Made by a program: the position numbers and the translations under genes
The notes under the pieces: model-generated
Databases searched by the model: none
Seen by the model: only the letters and a program-made list of their open reading frames with translations
What the model was told of the DNA's origin: nothing
Part shown: positions 51,913 to 61,050 of the stretch, piece after piece
How the letters are laid out: each line of letters opens with the position of its first letter
Numbering within the stretch: position 1 is the stretch's first letter
Assembly (NCBI GenBank): GCA_965207915.1
Contig: OZ242304.1
Coordinates: 248,001 to 312,000 of the forward strand
Direction of reading: 5' to 3'
DNA length: 64,000 nt
Origin: VXNJ01 sp009840625
GTDB lineage: Bacteria; Chloroflexota; UBA11872; VXNJ01

Positions 51913-52890
51913 ATGAACATCTGGTCTGGAATTTCTGGCGGCCTTGGGCGACTTGGCCGCAAAACCGGCTTGCTGGCCCTTGTCATGCTGTCGGTGGCTG
52001 CCCTGGCGGTGGCCTGCAATCCTTTCGAGGATGAAGCTCCTGAACTGGCGACCGGCCTGGAAGACCGTGGCTACGCCAACACCGAACGGCTAGTCACGAC
52101 CCAGTGGATCGAGGACAACCTTGACAACGACCGGGTTCTTCTCCTGGACGTGCGCAAGGAAGAGCAGTACGCCGAGGGTCATATTCCCGGCGCGATCCGG
52201 GTGACCCCCAACGAGGCCTTCCAGCAGGAGATCAACGGCGTCGCCGGACTGATTCCGCCGGCATCACACGTTGCCGGAGTGCTCTCCAGCGTCGGTGCCA
52301 AGCCCGACACGACCATCGTCATCTACGACCAGCGTGCCTCGCTCTGGGCATCGCGCGGTCTCTGGGTGCTCGACGTGTACGGTCACGAGGACGTGCGGAT
52401 ACTCGACGGCGATTTCCCGCTTTGGGAGTCCGAGGGTCGCGAGGTCAGCACCGCAACCCCGTCGGTTTCGACTTCCGACTACGAGTTCAGCGGCACGCCG
52501 AACAACGACATCATCGCCAGCTGGGACGACATCATCGCATCGATTGAAGACCCCAGCGTCCTGGTCTGCGACGCCCGTTCGGCCGAAGAGTACGCCGGAC
52601 GCGACATCCGCGCCGAGCGCGGCGGCCACATTCCCGAATCCGTGAACGTGGACTGGGTCCGCGCGATCGATGAGGATGGACGCTTCCTGACTGCCGCCGA
52701 ACTGCGCGGCATCTACCAGGGCGAAGGCGTTGAGGCCGAAGGTACGGTTTACACGCTCTGCCAGACCGCGGTGCGCGCCACCCATTCGTGGTTCGTCCTC
52801 TCCGACCTGCTCGGATACCCGGACGTGAAGGTCTACGACGGATCGTGGACCGAGTACGGCAACCGCGCCGACTCGCCAATCGAAAACTAG
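51913..52890 (+). CDS. Two-domain rhodanese (thiosulfate sulfurtransferase) lipoprotein
   Basis: 325 residues. A signal sequence ends in the lipobox ALAVAC, so the protein is predicted to be anchored outside the cytoplasmic membrane. The first rhodanese domain (LLLDVRKEEQYAEGHIPGAIRV) has Asp in place of the active-site Cys (IVIYDQRA). The second (VLVCDARSAEEYAG...) carries the active loop LCQTAVRATHSWF. It resembles SseA/TST-type enzymes but is exported. It could generate or transfer sulfane sulfur at the outer face for the YeeE-like importer encoded just upstream. Confidence 0.92.
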   Translation: MNIWSGISGGLGRLGRKTGLLALVMLSVAALAVACNPFEDEAPELATGLEDRGYANTERLVTTQWIEDNLDNDRVLLLDVRKEEQYAEGHIPGAIRVTPNEAFQQEINGVAGLIPPASHVAGVLSSVGAKPDTTIVIYDQRASLWASRGLWVLDVYGHEDVRILDGDFPLWESEGREVSTATPSVSTSDYEFSGTPNNDIIASWDDIIASIEDPSVLVCDARSAEEYAGRDIRAERGGHIPESVNVDWVRAIDEDGRFLTAAELRGIYQGEGVEAEGTVYTLCQTAVRATHSWFVLSDLLGYPDVKVYDGSWTEYGNRADSPIEN

Positions 52891-53079
52891 TTTTCTTCCG
52901 GGGCGTCGCGCGACCCGCGACGCCCCGGAATTTGCCCCGGGCCGGTCCATCTGCCCGGTTCAGCCCGGGGATCCGGTAGCCCCGCGCCGGTGGCAGGATC
53001 GGGATCGCCGACCCGCGCGAGCGGGAAGCGCGGAGGCTGGACGGCTCCGATCGACGGGCCAACCGCGCCCGCACCACGC

Positions 53080-54051
53080 TCAACCGGGAGCGGCTACCCT
53101 CGCCAGGCGCAGTTCGTGGGCGCCGTCATCGCGCCCGAGCTCGTAGAAGTAAAGCAATTCGTCGCCGTACCGCACGCACTCAAGGTACCGCAGACAGCCC
53201 GTCCCGAACGGCCCCTCCAGGACCGGACCGTCGACCGAGTGTTTGACCACGTGGACCAGGTCCAGCGACGAACAGACCCCGGTCTTGTCCTCGTAGACGT
53301 CGCCGTCGGTCACGCGGCCGTCGTAGAAGATGACGAATCCCTGCTCGTGCATGACCACCGAGGAGATTCGGGCCACGTTTCGGTCCCAGCCGTTGCCGGG
53401 CTCGGTTATATCGCGTTGAAACTGAAACCTGCGCCCGCAGGCCGACGTCCACAGGCCGGTCGGATGGAGCACCAATCCGGTGGTGAATACGTTCTCGGTC
53501 GAGTGCAGGTCTTCGTAGCTTGATCCGGGTACGACCGAATCGCGCGGCGCGTACGGGACGAACATGTAGGTGAGCCCACCGATGTAGAGCACCACCGGGT
53601 CCTTGACGCCCTCGGTCAGGGTGGAAGCCGAATCGAGCACCCTGACCCGCGTGGCCGGGTCGAAAGCGCGCGGGTCATCGGCTTCCAGCAGGTCGATCAC
53701 CCACCGTCGGTCCGCATCCACGTAGGAAATGTAGTAGCGCCAAATTCCGGACGGGGCCCGGACCAGCGCGCTGCGCTCGATCGAAGAGGTGTCAAAGTCC
53801 CCGGCAAAACACGCCCAAATCTCATCGAAATCGTCGCCACCGTCGGACAAGCTAATCGCCGACTTCCAGCCGCGCCCATCGTCCAGCGGGCGGCGATGGC
53901 GAGTGCTCAGATAGATATTCCGGCCGTCCACCCAGGCGCTGGGGGCGCCCACCCAGTACCCGTCAGCGGCAACCTCGGGCCGCTTGATTACCTTTCCCGC
54001 GGCGGGATCAAATAGAGGCAGGGATCCGATCGATTTCACGCCCGTCGGCAA
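53080..54051 (-). CDS. Beta-propeller protein related to GH43/GH32-type glycosidases
   Basis: 323 residues. Blade-like repeats with APSAWVDGRNIYLSTRHRR, GIWRYYISYVDADRRWVIDLLEA, VKDPVVLYIGGLTYMFVPYAPRD, VVMHEQGFVIFYDGRV and VRYGDELLYFYELGRDDGAHEL resemble five-bladed GH43/GH32/GH130-type propellers. VKDP, with Asp after Lys, fits the acid-region motif. No signal peptide is seen. The substrate is unknown. TTG 54051 has GGGAG 8 nt upstream. Confidence 0.72.
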   Translation of the reverse strand: MPTGVKSIGSLPLFDPAAGKVIKRPEVAADGYWVGAPSAWVDGRNIYLSTRHRRPLDDGRGWKSAISLSDGGDDFDEIWACFAGDFDTSSIERSALVRAPSGIWRYYISYVDADRRWVIDLLEADDPRAFDPATRVRVLDSASTLTEGVKDPVVLYIGGLTYMFVPYAPRDSVVPGSSYEDLHSTENVFTTGLVLHPTGLWTSACGRRFQFQRDITEPGNGWDRNVARISSVVMHEQGFVIFYDGRVTDGDVYEDKTGVCSSLDLVHVVKHSVDGPVLEGPFGTGCLRYLECVRYGDELLYFYELGRDDGAHELRLARVAAPG

Positions 54052-54211
54052 CTCTTCCGCTCCCGGTGACTGAACGATTCCGCCGCCGCCAACGGCCCCG
54101 GTGCCTGACGCAAATGCGGCCGGCGCGGCGATCGGTCAGATTATCGATGTCGCCCGCGGGCGGTTTGGGCCGGACCCGCACCCGCGGCCCCGGCCGCCGC
54201 CCCGGTCGGGC

Positions 54212-55396
54212 CTAATCGATCAGCGGCGAAGTGCGGAACCGCCAGGCCGCGATCGCGGCAAACACGGCCGCGAAACCGAGCAGGGCAATCAGTTCGCCGG
54301 CGACCGATTCGAACTGACCGCCGAAAAGCATCAGGCGGTTGAACGCGGTGTTTGCCCAGCCGTGCGGGGTTATCAACGCCAGCGACTGCATCCAGTCCGG
54401 GGTTATGAAAAGCGGCCACCAGCATCCGCCGAGCGGCGCGGCGACCAGCGCCGCCAGGATTGCGGCCGGGGTCGCGGCGCGCTCGGTCCGCACAAGACTC
54501 GCCAGCAGGATCGCAAATGCCGAGGAGACCAGGACCATCAGCAGCGCCACCAGGATCGTCACCAGCGGGGACAGACCGAGGTCCATGCCGAAGACCAGCA
54601 CTCCGAACAACCCCAGCACGGCGACCTGCAACAGCCCCAGGGCGGCGGCCGACAGGAATTTCCCAAACAGGACCTGGGCCGGGGCGGCGCCGGCCGCGAC
54701 CATCCGCGCAAGCGTGCCCGAAGCGCGCTCGCGGGCGAGTTCAGCGGCTGCAAACGCCGCCGCCATGAACACGAACATGACAAGGTAGCCCGGGATCGTG
54801 AAATCGGCCGGGTTGGGCGGTTCGATGCGGCCGACGTCGACTTCGGAGAACTCCACGCCACCGCTGGGGGGCTCGGCAAAGGCCGCCAGCGGCGCGTTTA
54901 GCGAGGCCAGGGCGGCCGCCAGCGCCGACTGCAACTGGATCTGCTGGGCGATCGAGCCGGCGAATGACTCGAGCGCCGCCTGTTGCTGCGGTTCCGAATC
55001 GGCGACTACCTCAAGCCTGGTTCCGGCGCCGGAAAAGACGCCCTCGCCGAAGTCCGGCGCGAAAAGGATGTAGCCGGTGAGCTCGCCGGATTCGAGTTCG
55101 GCGCCGGCCGCCGCCTCGTCGACCGATCTGATTTCGAATCCCGGGACCGGTGATTCGAGCAGCGCACCGATCAGCACCCGGCTAAAGGACTGCGCCCCGG
55201 GCTCCCCGGTCGCGAGCGTGATTGTGGGGGGCGGCGCGTCCTCGGCGGACTCGGAAAGGCCCGGTCCGAGCATGAAAAAGAATGCGACCGCAAATGCCGC
55301 CGGGAAACCCAATGCAAACGCCAGTCCGAAGCGGTCCCGGCGCAACCGCAGCAGGTCTTTCCCGGCCACCGCCAGGATCATCCGGACGCTCGCCAT
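54212..55396 (-). CDS. ABC-2 type transporter permease (large periplasmic loop)
   Basis: 394 residues. One N-terminal transmembrane helix (GLAFALGFPAAFAVAFFFML) is followed by an extracytoplasmic domain of about 170 residues, then five or more helices starting FTIPGYLVMFVFMAAAFAAAELARERASGTLARMVAAG. This is the LnrM/YhaP-like ABC-2 layout. It is the last gene of an ATPase-permease-permease operon with 6-nt spacing to the preceding permease. A role in drug or peptide export is inferred. Confidence 0.88.
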   Translation of the reverse strand: MASVRMILAVAGKDLLRLRRDRFGLAFALGFPAAFAVAFFFMLGPGLSESAEDAPPPTITLATGEPGAQSFSRVLIGALLESPVPGFEIRSVDEAAAGAELESGELTGYILFAPDFGEGVFSGAGTRLEVVADSEPQQQAALESFAGSIAQQIQLQSALAAALASLNAPLAAFAEPPSGGVEFSEVDVGRIEPPNPADFTIPGYLVMFVFMAAAFAAAELARERASGTLARMVAAGAAPAQVLFGKFLSAAALGLLQVAVLGLFGVLVFGMDLGLSPLVTILVALLMVLVSSAFAILLASLVRTERAATPAAILAALVAAPLGGCWWPLFITPDWMQSLALITPHGWANTAFNRLMLFGGQFESVAGELIALLGFAAVFAAIAAWRFRTSPLID

Positions 55397-55402
55397 GGCT
55401 GG

Positions 55403-56593
55403 TCAGCCCCCCGGTCGTGCGGTGGCAAAGAGTAACCGCCCCAGAACCAGCAGCCCCAGCGCAATTCCCGCCAGCACCGCCATTTCCAGGCCGTGGTCGG
55501 CCAGGCTGGTGCCGTCTTCGATCAGACCCCGCAGCGCGTCGTTGGCGTAGCGATTGATGGTGGCGTATCCGACAAGATCCAGGGCCCCTTCGAGATCGCC
55601 CTGGAAGAACGATCCGCCGAGCGTTGCCATGACCAGGGTGATGGTCACGCCGGCCCAGTTTGCCTGGGCCTGGCTGCGGGCGAGGCCGGCGATCAGCATG
55701 CCGATCGCGGCGGCGGCGGCGGCCATCAGCAGGCCGATCAGCAGAATCTGGGCGAACTGGGCCGGTGAAAACGAGCGGTTGATCGCCCAAGCCAGTCCCG
55801 TGAGCAGGACCGCGGGGGCGAATCCGCGGGCCAGCGCCCCCAGGTACTTGCCCAGGAAAATCCCGGTCGCCCCGAGCCGCGTGATCAGCAGGCGCTCGAG
55901 CGTCCCGTTTTCGCGTTCGAGGACTATCGCGGCGACCGAAGTGGCCACCGTGAACATCACGATCATGGTCAGTATGCCGCTGAACGTGCGATCGAAGGCG
56001 TCGGCGGTGCCGTCACCCTCCGGAGTGACCACCGCAATCAGCGGTTGGCTTTCCCAGGCGGCCAACTGCTCCAGGAATCCGGTCTCGGCCGCCGCCGGAT
56101 CGGCTCCCGGAACCCCGTCCGCCGCCGCCCGAATGCTGCCCAGCGCGGCGGCCGTCGCCGCCTGTTGCCCGGCCAGCGAGCGGACGATCGCGGCCACCAC
56201 GCGGCCTTCGTCGCCGCCTCCGCCGCGGGAATGGAATTGGACCGCCGGCGCCGATAGGCCCGACGCCAGCGATTGTCCGTAGCCGGGTTGGATGTGGGTT
56301 ACCAGAAGACGCTGCGAACCTTCGAGCAGCTGCCGGGCCCGATCCTCCTCGAGCAGTTCAACCGTCAATCCGGGCCAATCTTCAATGGTCCGAATCAATT
56401 CCTCGGACTCGGGACTGCTGTCCAGATCGACGATGCTGGCGGTCGCCGAGAAATCGCCGCTGCCGCCGAACGCCCCCACCATCACCGCCAGCAGCGCCAC
56501 CGGCAGGGCCAGCGACAGCAAGAGCGCCTGGCGGTCGCGAACGTAGCGCTTGATCTCGGTTATCCCGAGGTCCAGCGGCGCCAACAATCTCAT
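55403..56593 (-). CDS. ABC-2 type transporter permease
   Basis: 396 residues with the same organisation as the next gene: N-terminal helix (ALLLSLALPVALLAVMVGAF), an extracytoplasmic domain, then FSGILTMIVMFTVATSVAAIVLERENGTLERLLITRLGATGIFLGKYLG and further helices. The LERENGTLERL coupling-helix segment would dock on the ATPase. It lies 5 nt after the ATPase gene. It probably forms a heterodimeric channel with the downstream permease. Confidence 0.9.
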   Translation of the reverse strand: MRLLAPLDLGITEIKRYVRDRQALLLSLALPVALLAVMVGAFGGSGDFSATASIVDLDSSPESEELIRTIEDWPGLTVELLEEDRARQLLEGSQRLLVTHIQPGYGQSLASGLSAPAVQFHSRGGGGDEGRVVAAIVRSLAGQQAATAAALGSIRAAADGVPGADPAAAETGFLEQLAAWESQPLIAVVTPEGDGTADAFDRTFSGILTMIVMFTVATSVAAIVLERENGTLERLLITRLGATGIFLGKYLGALARGFAPAVLLTGLAWAINRSFSPAQFAQILLIGLLMAAAAAAIGMLIAGLARSQAQANWAGVTITLVMATLGGSFFQGDLEGALDLVGYATINRYANDALRGLIEDGTSLADHGLEMAVLAGIALGLLVLGRLLFATARPGG

Positions 56594-56598
56594 CGGCT

Positions 56599-57351
56599 CT
56601 ATTCGCGCAGCGAGCGACCGGTCAGGCCCAGAAAGACCTGTTCCAGCGTCACTTCCTCCGGGTCTCCGATACCCGACTTGAGCTCGCGCGGAGTGCCCTG
56701 GGCCACGATCCGCCCGAGGTCGATGACCACCACTTGGTCGCAGAGCCGGTCGGCTTCTTCCATGTAGTGCGTCGTGTACACGATCGTCATCCCCTCGTCG
56801 CGCAGCGATTCGACCACTTCGAAAATCCGGTTGCGCGACTGCGGGTCGACGCCCACGGTCGGTTCGTCGAGCAGGAGCAGCCGGGGGTTGGCGACCAGGG
56901 CCACCGCGATGTTCAGGCGCCGTTTCATGCCGCCGGAGTAGGTTCCGGCCCGGTCGGAAGCCCGGTCGGCGAGCCCCACCAGCTCAAGCTGCCTGGCGGC
57001 GCTTGCCCGGGCCTGGCGGCGCGAGAGGCCCGAAAGACGGCCGAAAAACGCCACATTTTCCTGACCGGTCAGGTCTTCGTAGATCGCAAGGTCCTGCGGA
57101 CACACGCCCAACTGGGCGCGGACCGCGGCAGGGTCGGCGCTCACCGAAACCCCACCGACCGAAACGTCGCCGGAGTCGGCGGGGAGGATCGTCGTGAGGA
57201 TGCGCAGAAACGTGGTCTTGCCGGCCCCATTCGGTCCAAGCAACCCGGTTATGCCTCCGTCGGCAACTTCAAGGCTGATTCCGTCGAGGGCCACGCGGGC
57301 ACCGAAGCTCTTGCCCAGCGCGTCTACCGATATCAGTGGACTTGAGCGCAA
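56599..57351 (-). CDS. ABC transporter ATP-binding protein
   Basis: 250 residues. Walker A GPNGAGKTTF, Q-loop VCPQDLAIYEDLTGQEN, signature YSGGMKRRLNIAVAL, Walker B LLLLDEPTVGVDPQSR and H-loop YTTHYMEEADRLCD. It is the first gene of the operon and energises the two ABC-2 permeases. The leader contains a palindrome over a predicted promoter, suggesting a dedicated repressor that is not encoded in the window. Confidence 0.95.
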   Translation of the reverse strand: MRSSPLISVDALGKSFGARVALDGISLEVADGGITGLLGPNGAGKTTFLRILTTILPADSGDVSVGGVSVSADPAAVRAQLGVCPQDLAIYEDLTGQENVAFFGRLSGLSRRQARASAARQLELVGLADRASDRAGTYSGGMKRRLNIAVALVANPRLLLLDEPTVGVDPQSRNRIFEVVESLRDEGMTIVYTTHYMEEADRLCDQVVVIDLGRIVAQGTPRELKSGIGDPEEVTLEQVFLGLTGRSLRE

Positions 57352-57449
57352 CTTGAACCTCCGCTAGCGTGCCGGGAAAGGCCGCAGGTCAGCGCCGGAT
57401 TGAGTTCTGACTCTCCCCAAGGGTTCGCCTCCGCCGGCCTACCAGATAT

Positions 57450-57482
57450 TGAGTTTGTACCACAAACTCATTTGTATTTCAA
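57450..57482 (-). promoter_or_regulatory. Predicted promoter with overlapping operator for the ABC-2 operon
   Basis: On the minus strand TTGAAA (57482-57477) and TACAAA (57459-57454) are separated by exactly 17 bp, a good sigma-70-type pair. A perfect palindrome TGAGTTTGT-ACC-ACAAACTCA (57450-57470) covers the -10 element, as expected for a TetR-, PadR- or MarR-type repressor site. It lies about 100 bp upstream of the ATPase gene. Confidence 0.6.
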
Positions 57483-57551
57483 AGTTTATCCGGTCGCCGG
57501 CCGGCGTTGCACGCAAACGGGGGCCTGAATGTCGCCGATCCCGAACCGGGC

Positions 57552-58235
57552 TCAGCCCTGCCCGGATCCTTGGGTCTGCGGCGGGGGGCGGCGGTTCAGC
57601 TCGAACCCGAACCCGCGGGCGAAGGCACCCGCGAATTCTTCGGCCACCGCTCCGAGGGCGACCGAACCACCCTGAAGCCGGCTGATCGAGGTAACCGGCG
57701 CCCCGGGCAGCCCGCAGGCGACGATGGCTTCGAACGGGCGCAGATCGAGATTGACGTTGATGGCGATCCCGTGCCGGGTAACGCCGCGCTGGCAGCGGAC
57801 CCCGACGGCCGCGATCTTGGCCCCGTCGACCCAGACACCAGGCCGGGCCGGATCGGCGGCCGCGGGGATGCCCCGGGCGGCCAGCACGTCAACGATCACG
57901 TCCTCGAGGCGGTGAACGTAGTCCGAGGGACCAAGTCCGATTCGCTCCAGCAGCAGGATCGGGTAGGCCACCAGCTGGCCAGGCCCGTGGTAGGTGATGT
58001 CGCCGCCGCGATCGACGTCGACAACTTCGATTCCCTGATCTCCCAGCTCGGACTCTTGGGTCAGCAGGTTGGCCCGCCCTCCGCGGGCGCCCATCGTGTA
58101 CACGGGCTCGTGTTCGAGCAGGCCGAGAACGTCCGGGCCGTCGCCAGACCGGACCCGGTCGGCGGTCTCGTACTGCCACGCCAACCCGTCGCGATAAGCG
58201 ATGCGGCCAAGATTCTGAACGTCCAATTGCGCCAT
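57552..58235 (-). CDS. lipB: Octanoyl-[acyl carrier protein]:protein N-octanoyltransferase
   Basis: 227 residues. LipB transfers octanoate from acyl carrier protein to lipoyl domains. Landmarks are VLGLLEHEPVYTMGARG, DRGGDITYHGPGQLVAYPIL, GAKIAAVGVRCQRGVTRHGIAINV with the conserved Lys, and ACGLPGAPVTS with the catalytic Cys. ATG 58235 (MAQLDVQNLG) gives the usual N-terminus; an upstream extension to 58286 is not family-like. It is divergent from the pyruvate dehydrogenase operon, whose E2 it would modify. Confidence 0.95.
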   Translation of the reverse strand: MAQLDVQNLGRIAYRDGLAWQYETADRVRSGDGPDVLGLLEHEPVYTMGARGGRANLLTQESELGDQGIEVVDVDRGGDITYHGPGQLVAYPILLLERIGLGPSDYVHRLEDVIVDVLAARGIPAAADPARPGVWVDGAKIAAVGVRCQRGVTRHGIAINVNLDLRPFEAIVACGLPGAPVTSISRLQGGSVALGAVAEEFAGAFARGFGFELNRRPPPQTQGSGQG

Positions 58236-58356
58236 CGGATCAGCCAGGCTCCAGCAGCGGCCGGCGCGCCTCCGGCCCTTACCCAATTAACATTAATTCA
58301 GTATCCGGTGACCAGGGCGGCTCCGCCCAGTGGGGCGATTAGGGAACCCTTAGTCA

Positions 58357-61050
58357 ATGCACACCGACCCGGCGACCGTTGCCAACGGCGAGCTCCCAAT
58401 CGACGAGCTTGAACTGCTCGATTGGACCCAGGCCCTGCAGGACGTGCTGCACGCACGCGGCCCCGACAGGGTCAAGCGGCTGCTTGAAGACCTGCAGATC
58501 TACGCCCAGCGCGCCGGAGTGTGGTCACCCGAGGCGCTCAATACTCCTTATGTAAACACGATTCCGGTCCACCTGCAATCCGAATACCCCGGCAACCAGG
58601 CTCTCGAACGCCGGATCAAGAGCATCATCCGCTGGAACGCGATGGCCATGGTGGTCAAAGCCAACATGGAATCCGACGGCATCGGCGGCCACATTTCCAC
58701 GTTCGCTTCGGCGGCGACCCTGTACGAGGTCGCCCAGAATCACTTCTTCAAGGGTCCCGATCACCCCTCCGGGGGCGACATCATCTACTTCCAGGGCCAC
58801 GGCTCCCCGGGGATGTACGCGCGGGCCTTTCTTGAAGGACGTCTGAACCAGACGCAATTGACAAATTTCCGGCGCGAACTGCAGGACCAGCCCGGGCTGC
58901 CCTCCTACCCGCACCCCTGGCTGATGCCCGATTTCTGGAACTACCCGACGGTCTCGATGGGTCTGGGTCCGTTGATGTCGATTTACCAGGCCCGCTTCAT
59001 GCGCTACATGCAGGCCCGCGGGCTGGAGGCGCCCTCCGAGCGCAAGGTGTGGGCGTTCGTGGGCGACGGCGAAATCGATGAACCCGAGAGCCTGGCCGGC
59101 ATTTCGCTGGCCACCCGCGCGATGCTCGACAACCTCATCTGGGTGGTCAACTGCAATCTGCAGCGCCTGGACGGGCCGGTGCGCGGAAATTCCAAGATCA
59201 TCCAGGAACTGGAGGCCATTTTCCGCGGGGCCGGCTGGCACGTGATCAAGGTGCTCTGGGGTTCGGATTGGGACGAATTGTTCGAGCGCGACCAGAAAGG
59301 ACTGATCGCGCGGCGCCTGCGCACCGTCGTCGACGGGGACTTCCAGAAGTATTCGGTCTCCGACGGCGCCTACCTGCGCTCGCATTTCTGGAACGCCGAC
59401 CCCGAACTGGCGGCCCTGGTCGCCGACAAGAGCGACGACGAGCTCTGGCGGTTGACCCTAGGCGGTCACGATCCGATCAAGGTCTACGCCGCCTACCACC
59501 AGGCGATGCGCAATCGCGGCGCGCCGACGGTGATCCTGGCCCGGACCATCAAGGGCTACGGGCTCGGCGAGGCCGGCGAAGGCCGCAACATCACCCACCA
59601 GCAGAAGAAGCTGAACGCCGACGAACTGCTGGCGTTCCGCGACCGCTTCCAGATCCCGATTTCCGACCAGGTCGCATCGGATCTGGATTTCCACCATCCG
59701 GGTCCCGACAGCCGCGAAGTCGTCTACATGAAAGAGCGAAGGCGCCAGCTCGGCGGCTCCATCCCGGAGCGCAGGGTCACGGCCAGCTCGCTGCGGGCCC
59801 CGTCCGATGAATTCATTGAGGAATTCCTGGCCGGTTCGGGCGATCGCGTTGCCTCGACGACGATGGCCTACGTCCGCATCCTGACCAAGCTGCTACGCGA
59901 CCCCGAGCTCGGCCGCTACGTCGTGCCCATTGTTCCCGACGAAGCCCGCACGTTCGGCATGGAAGCCCTGTTCCGGCAATGCGGGATCTTCTCACCGGTT
60001 GGGCAACGCTACGAGCCGGTCGATTCGGCCAGCCTGCTGCCCTACCGCGAAACCGTCGACGGCCAGATCTTGCAAGAGGGAATCAACGAAGCCGGCTCGA
60101 TGTCGTCATTCATCGCCGCCGGGACTTCGCTGATGAATTACGGTCAGCCGATGATCCCGTTCTACACCTACTACTCGATGTTCGGGATGCAGCGGGTCGG
60201 AGACCTGGTTTGGGCGGCGGCCGACTCGCGCACCCGTGGTTTTCTGGTGGGCGGGACCGCCGGGCGCACCACCCTGGCCGGCGAGGGCCTGCAGCATCAG
60301 GACGGTCACAGCCATCTGCTCGCCTCGGCGGTGCCCAACCTCTACAGTTACGATCCAGCCTTCGCATACGAGATTGCGGTGATCATCCAGGACGGCATCC
60401 GCCGGATGTTCCAGGACGACCAGGAGGTCTTCTACTACCTGACGGTCGGCAACGAGAATTACCGCCAGCCGCCCATGCCGGACGATCCCGGCGTGCGGGA
60501 AGGCATCGTCAAGGGGCTCTACAAGTTCTCGACGTCGCCGTTGCCAGAGGCGCCCCTGCAAGTGAACCTGATTGGCAGCGGCCCGATGCTCAACGAGGCG
60601 GTGACGGCCCAGGCCGAGCTTGCCGACCGCTTCGACATCGGCGCCGACGTCTGGTCGGCGACCAGCCTGGGTCTGCTGCGCAGTGACGCCGACGCGATCG
60701 AGCGCTGGAACATGCTCCACCCCAACGATCCGCCGCGAGTCCCGTACGTCCGGCGCTGCCTGGGCGATGCTCCGCGGGTCTCGGTCAGTTCGTCGGATTA
60801 CGTGAAGGCCATGGCCGATTCGCTCGGCCGCTGGACCGCCGGTCCCTTCCTCGCCCTAGGGACCGACGGATTCGGGCGATCCGAGGCCCGGGCCGAGCTG
60901 CGCGACTTCTTTGAAATCGATCACCGCTACATGGTGCTGGCCGCTCTCGGGGCACTGGCCAAGCGCGGTGAAGTCGAAAATTCGGTCGCGCGGGCTGCTA
61001 TCGCGCATTTCCAGATTGATCCCGAAAAAGCCAACCCGGTGTTGAGTTGA
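58357..61050 (+). CDS. aceE: Pyruvate dehydrogenase E1 component, homodimeric type
   Basis: 897 residues, the single-chain E1 typical of many proteobacteria and actinobacteria. N-terminal ELELLDWTQALQDVL, VNTIPVHLQSEYPGNQALE, GGHISTFASAATLYEVAQNHFF and GDIIYFQGHGSPGMYARAFLEGRL. The TPP/Mg motif is GDGEIDEPESLAG with VNCNLQRLDGPVRGN about 30 residues later. The C-terminal half includes VPIVPDEARTFGMEALFRQCGI and GTAGRTTLAGEGLQHQDGHS. It decarboxylates pyruvate and reductively acetylates the E2 lipoyl group. It is followed by aceF (4-nt overlap) and lpd. Confidence 0.97.
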   Translation: MHTDPATVANGELPIDELELLDWTQALQDVLHARGPDRVKRLLEDLQIYAQRAGVWSPEALNTPYVNTIPVHLQSEYPGNQALERRIKSIIRWNAMAMVVKANMESDGIGGHISTFASAATLYEVAQNHFFKGPDHPSGGDIIYFQGHGSPGMYARAFLEGRLNQTQLTNFRRELQDQPGLPSYPHPWLMPDFWNYPTVSMGLGPLMSIYQARFMRYMQARGLEAPSERKVWAFVGDGEIDEPESLAGISLATRAMLDNLIWVVNCNLQRLDGPVRGNSKIIQELEAIFRGAGWHVIKVLWGSDWDELFERDQKGLIARRLRTVVDGDFQKYSVSDGAYLRSHFWNADPELAALVADKSDDELWRLTLGGHDPIKVYAAYHQAMRNRGAPTVILARTIKGYGLGEAGEGRNITHQQKKLNADELLAFRDRFQIPISDQVASDLDFHHPGPDSREVVYMKERRRQLGGSIPERRVTASSLRAPSDEFIEEFLAGSGDRVASTTMAYVRILTKLLRDPELGRYVVPIVPDEARTFGMEALFRQCGIFSPVGQRYEPVDSASLLPYRETVDGQILQEGINEAGSMSSFIAAGTSLMNYGQPMIPFYTYYSMFGMQRVGDLVWAAADSRTRGFLVGGTAGRTTLAGEGLQHQDGHSHLLASAVPNLYSYDPAFAYEIAVIIQDGIRRMFQDDQEVFYYLTVGNENYRQPPMPDDPGVREGIVKGLYKFSTSPLPEAPLQVNLIGSGPMLNEAVTAQAELADRFDIGADVWSATSLGLLRSDADAIERWNMLHPNDPPRVPYVRRCLGDAPRVSVSSSDYVKAMADSLGRWTAGPFLALGTDGFGRSEARAELRDFFEIDHRYMVLAALGALAKRGEVENSVARAAIAHFQIDPEKANPVLS

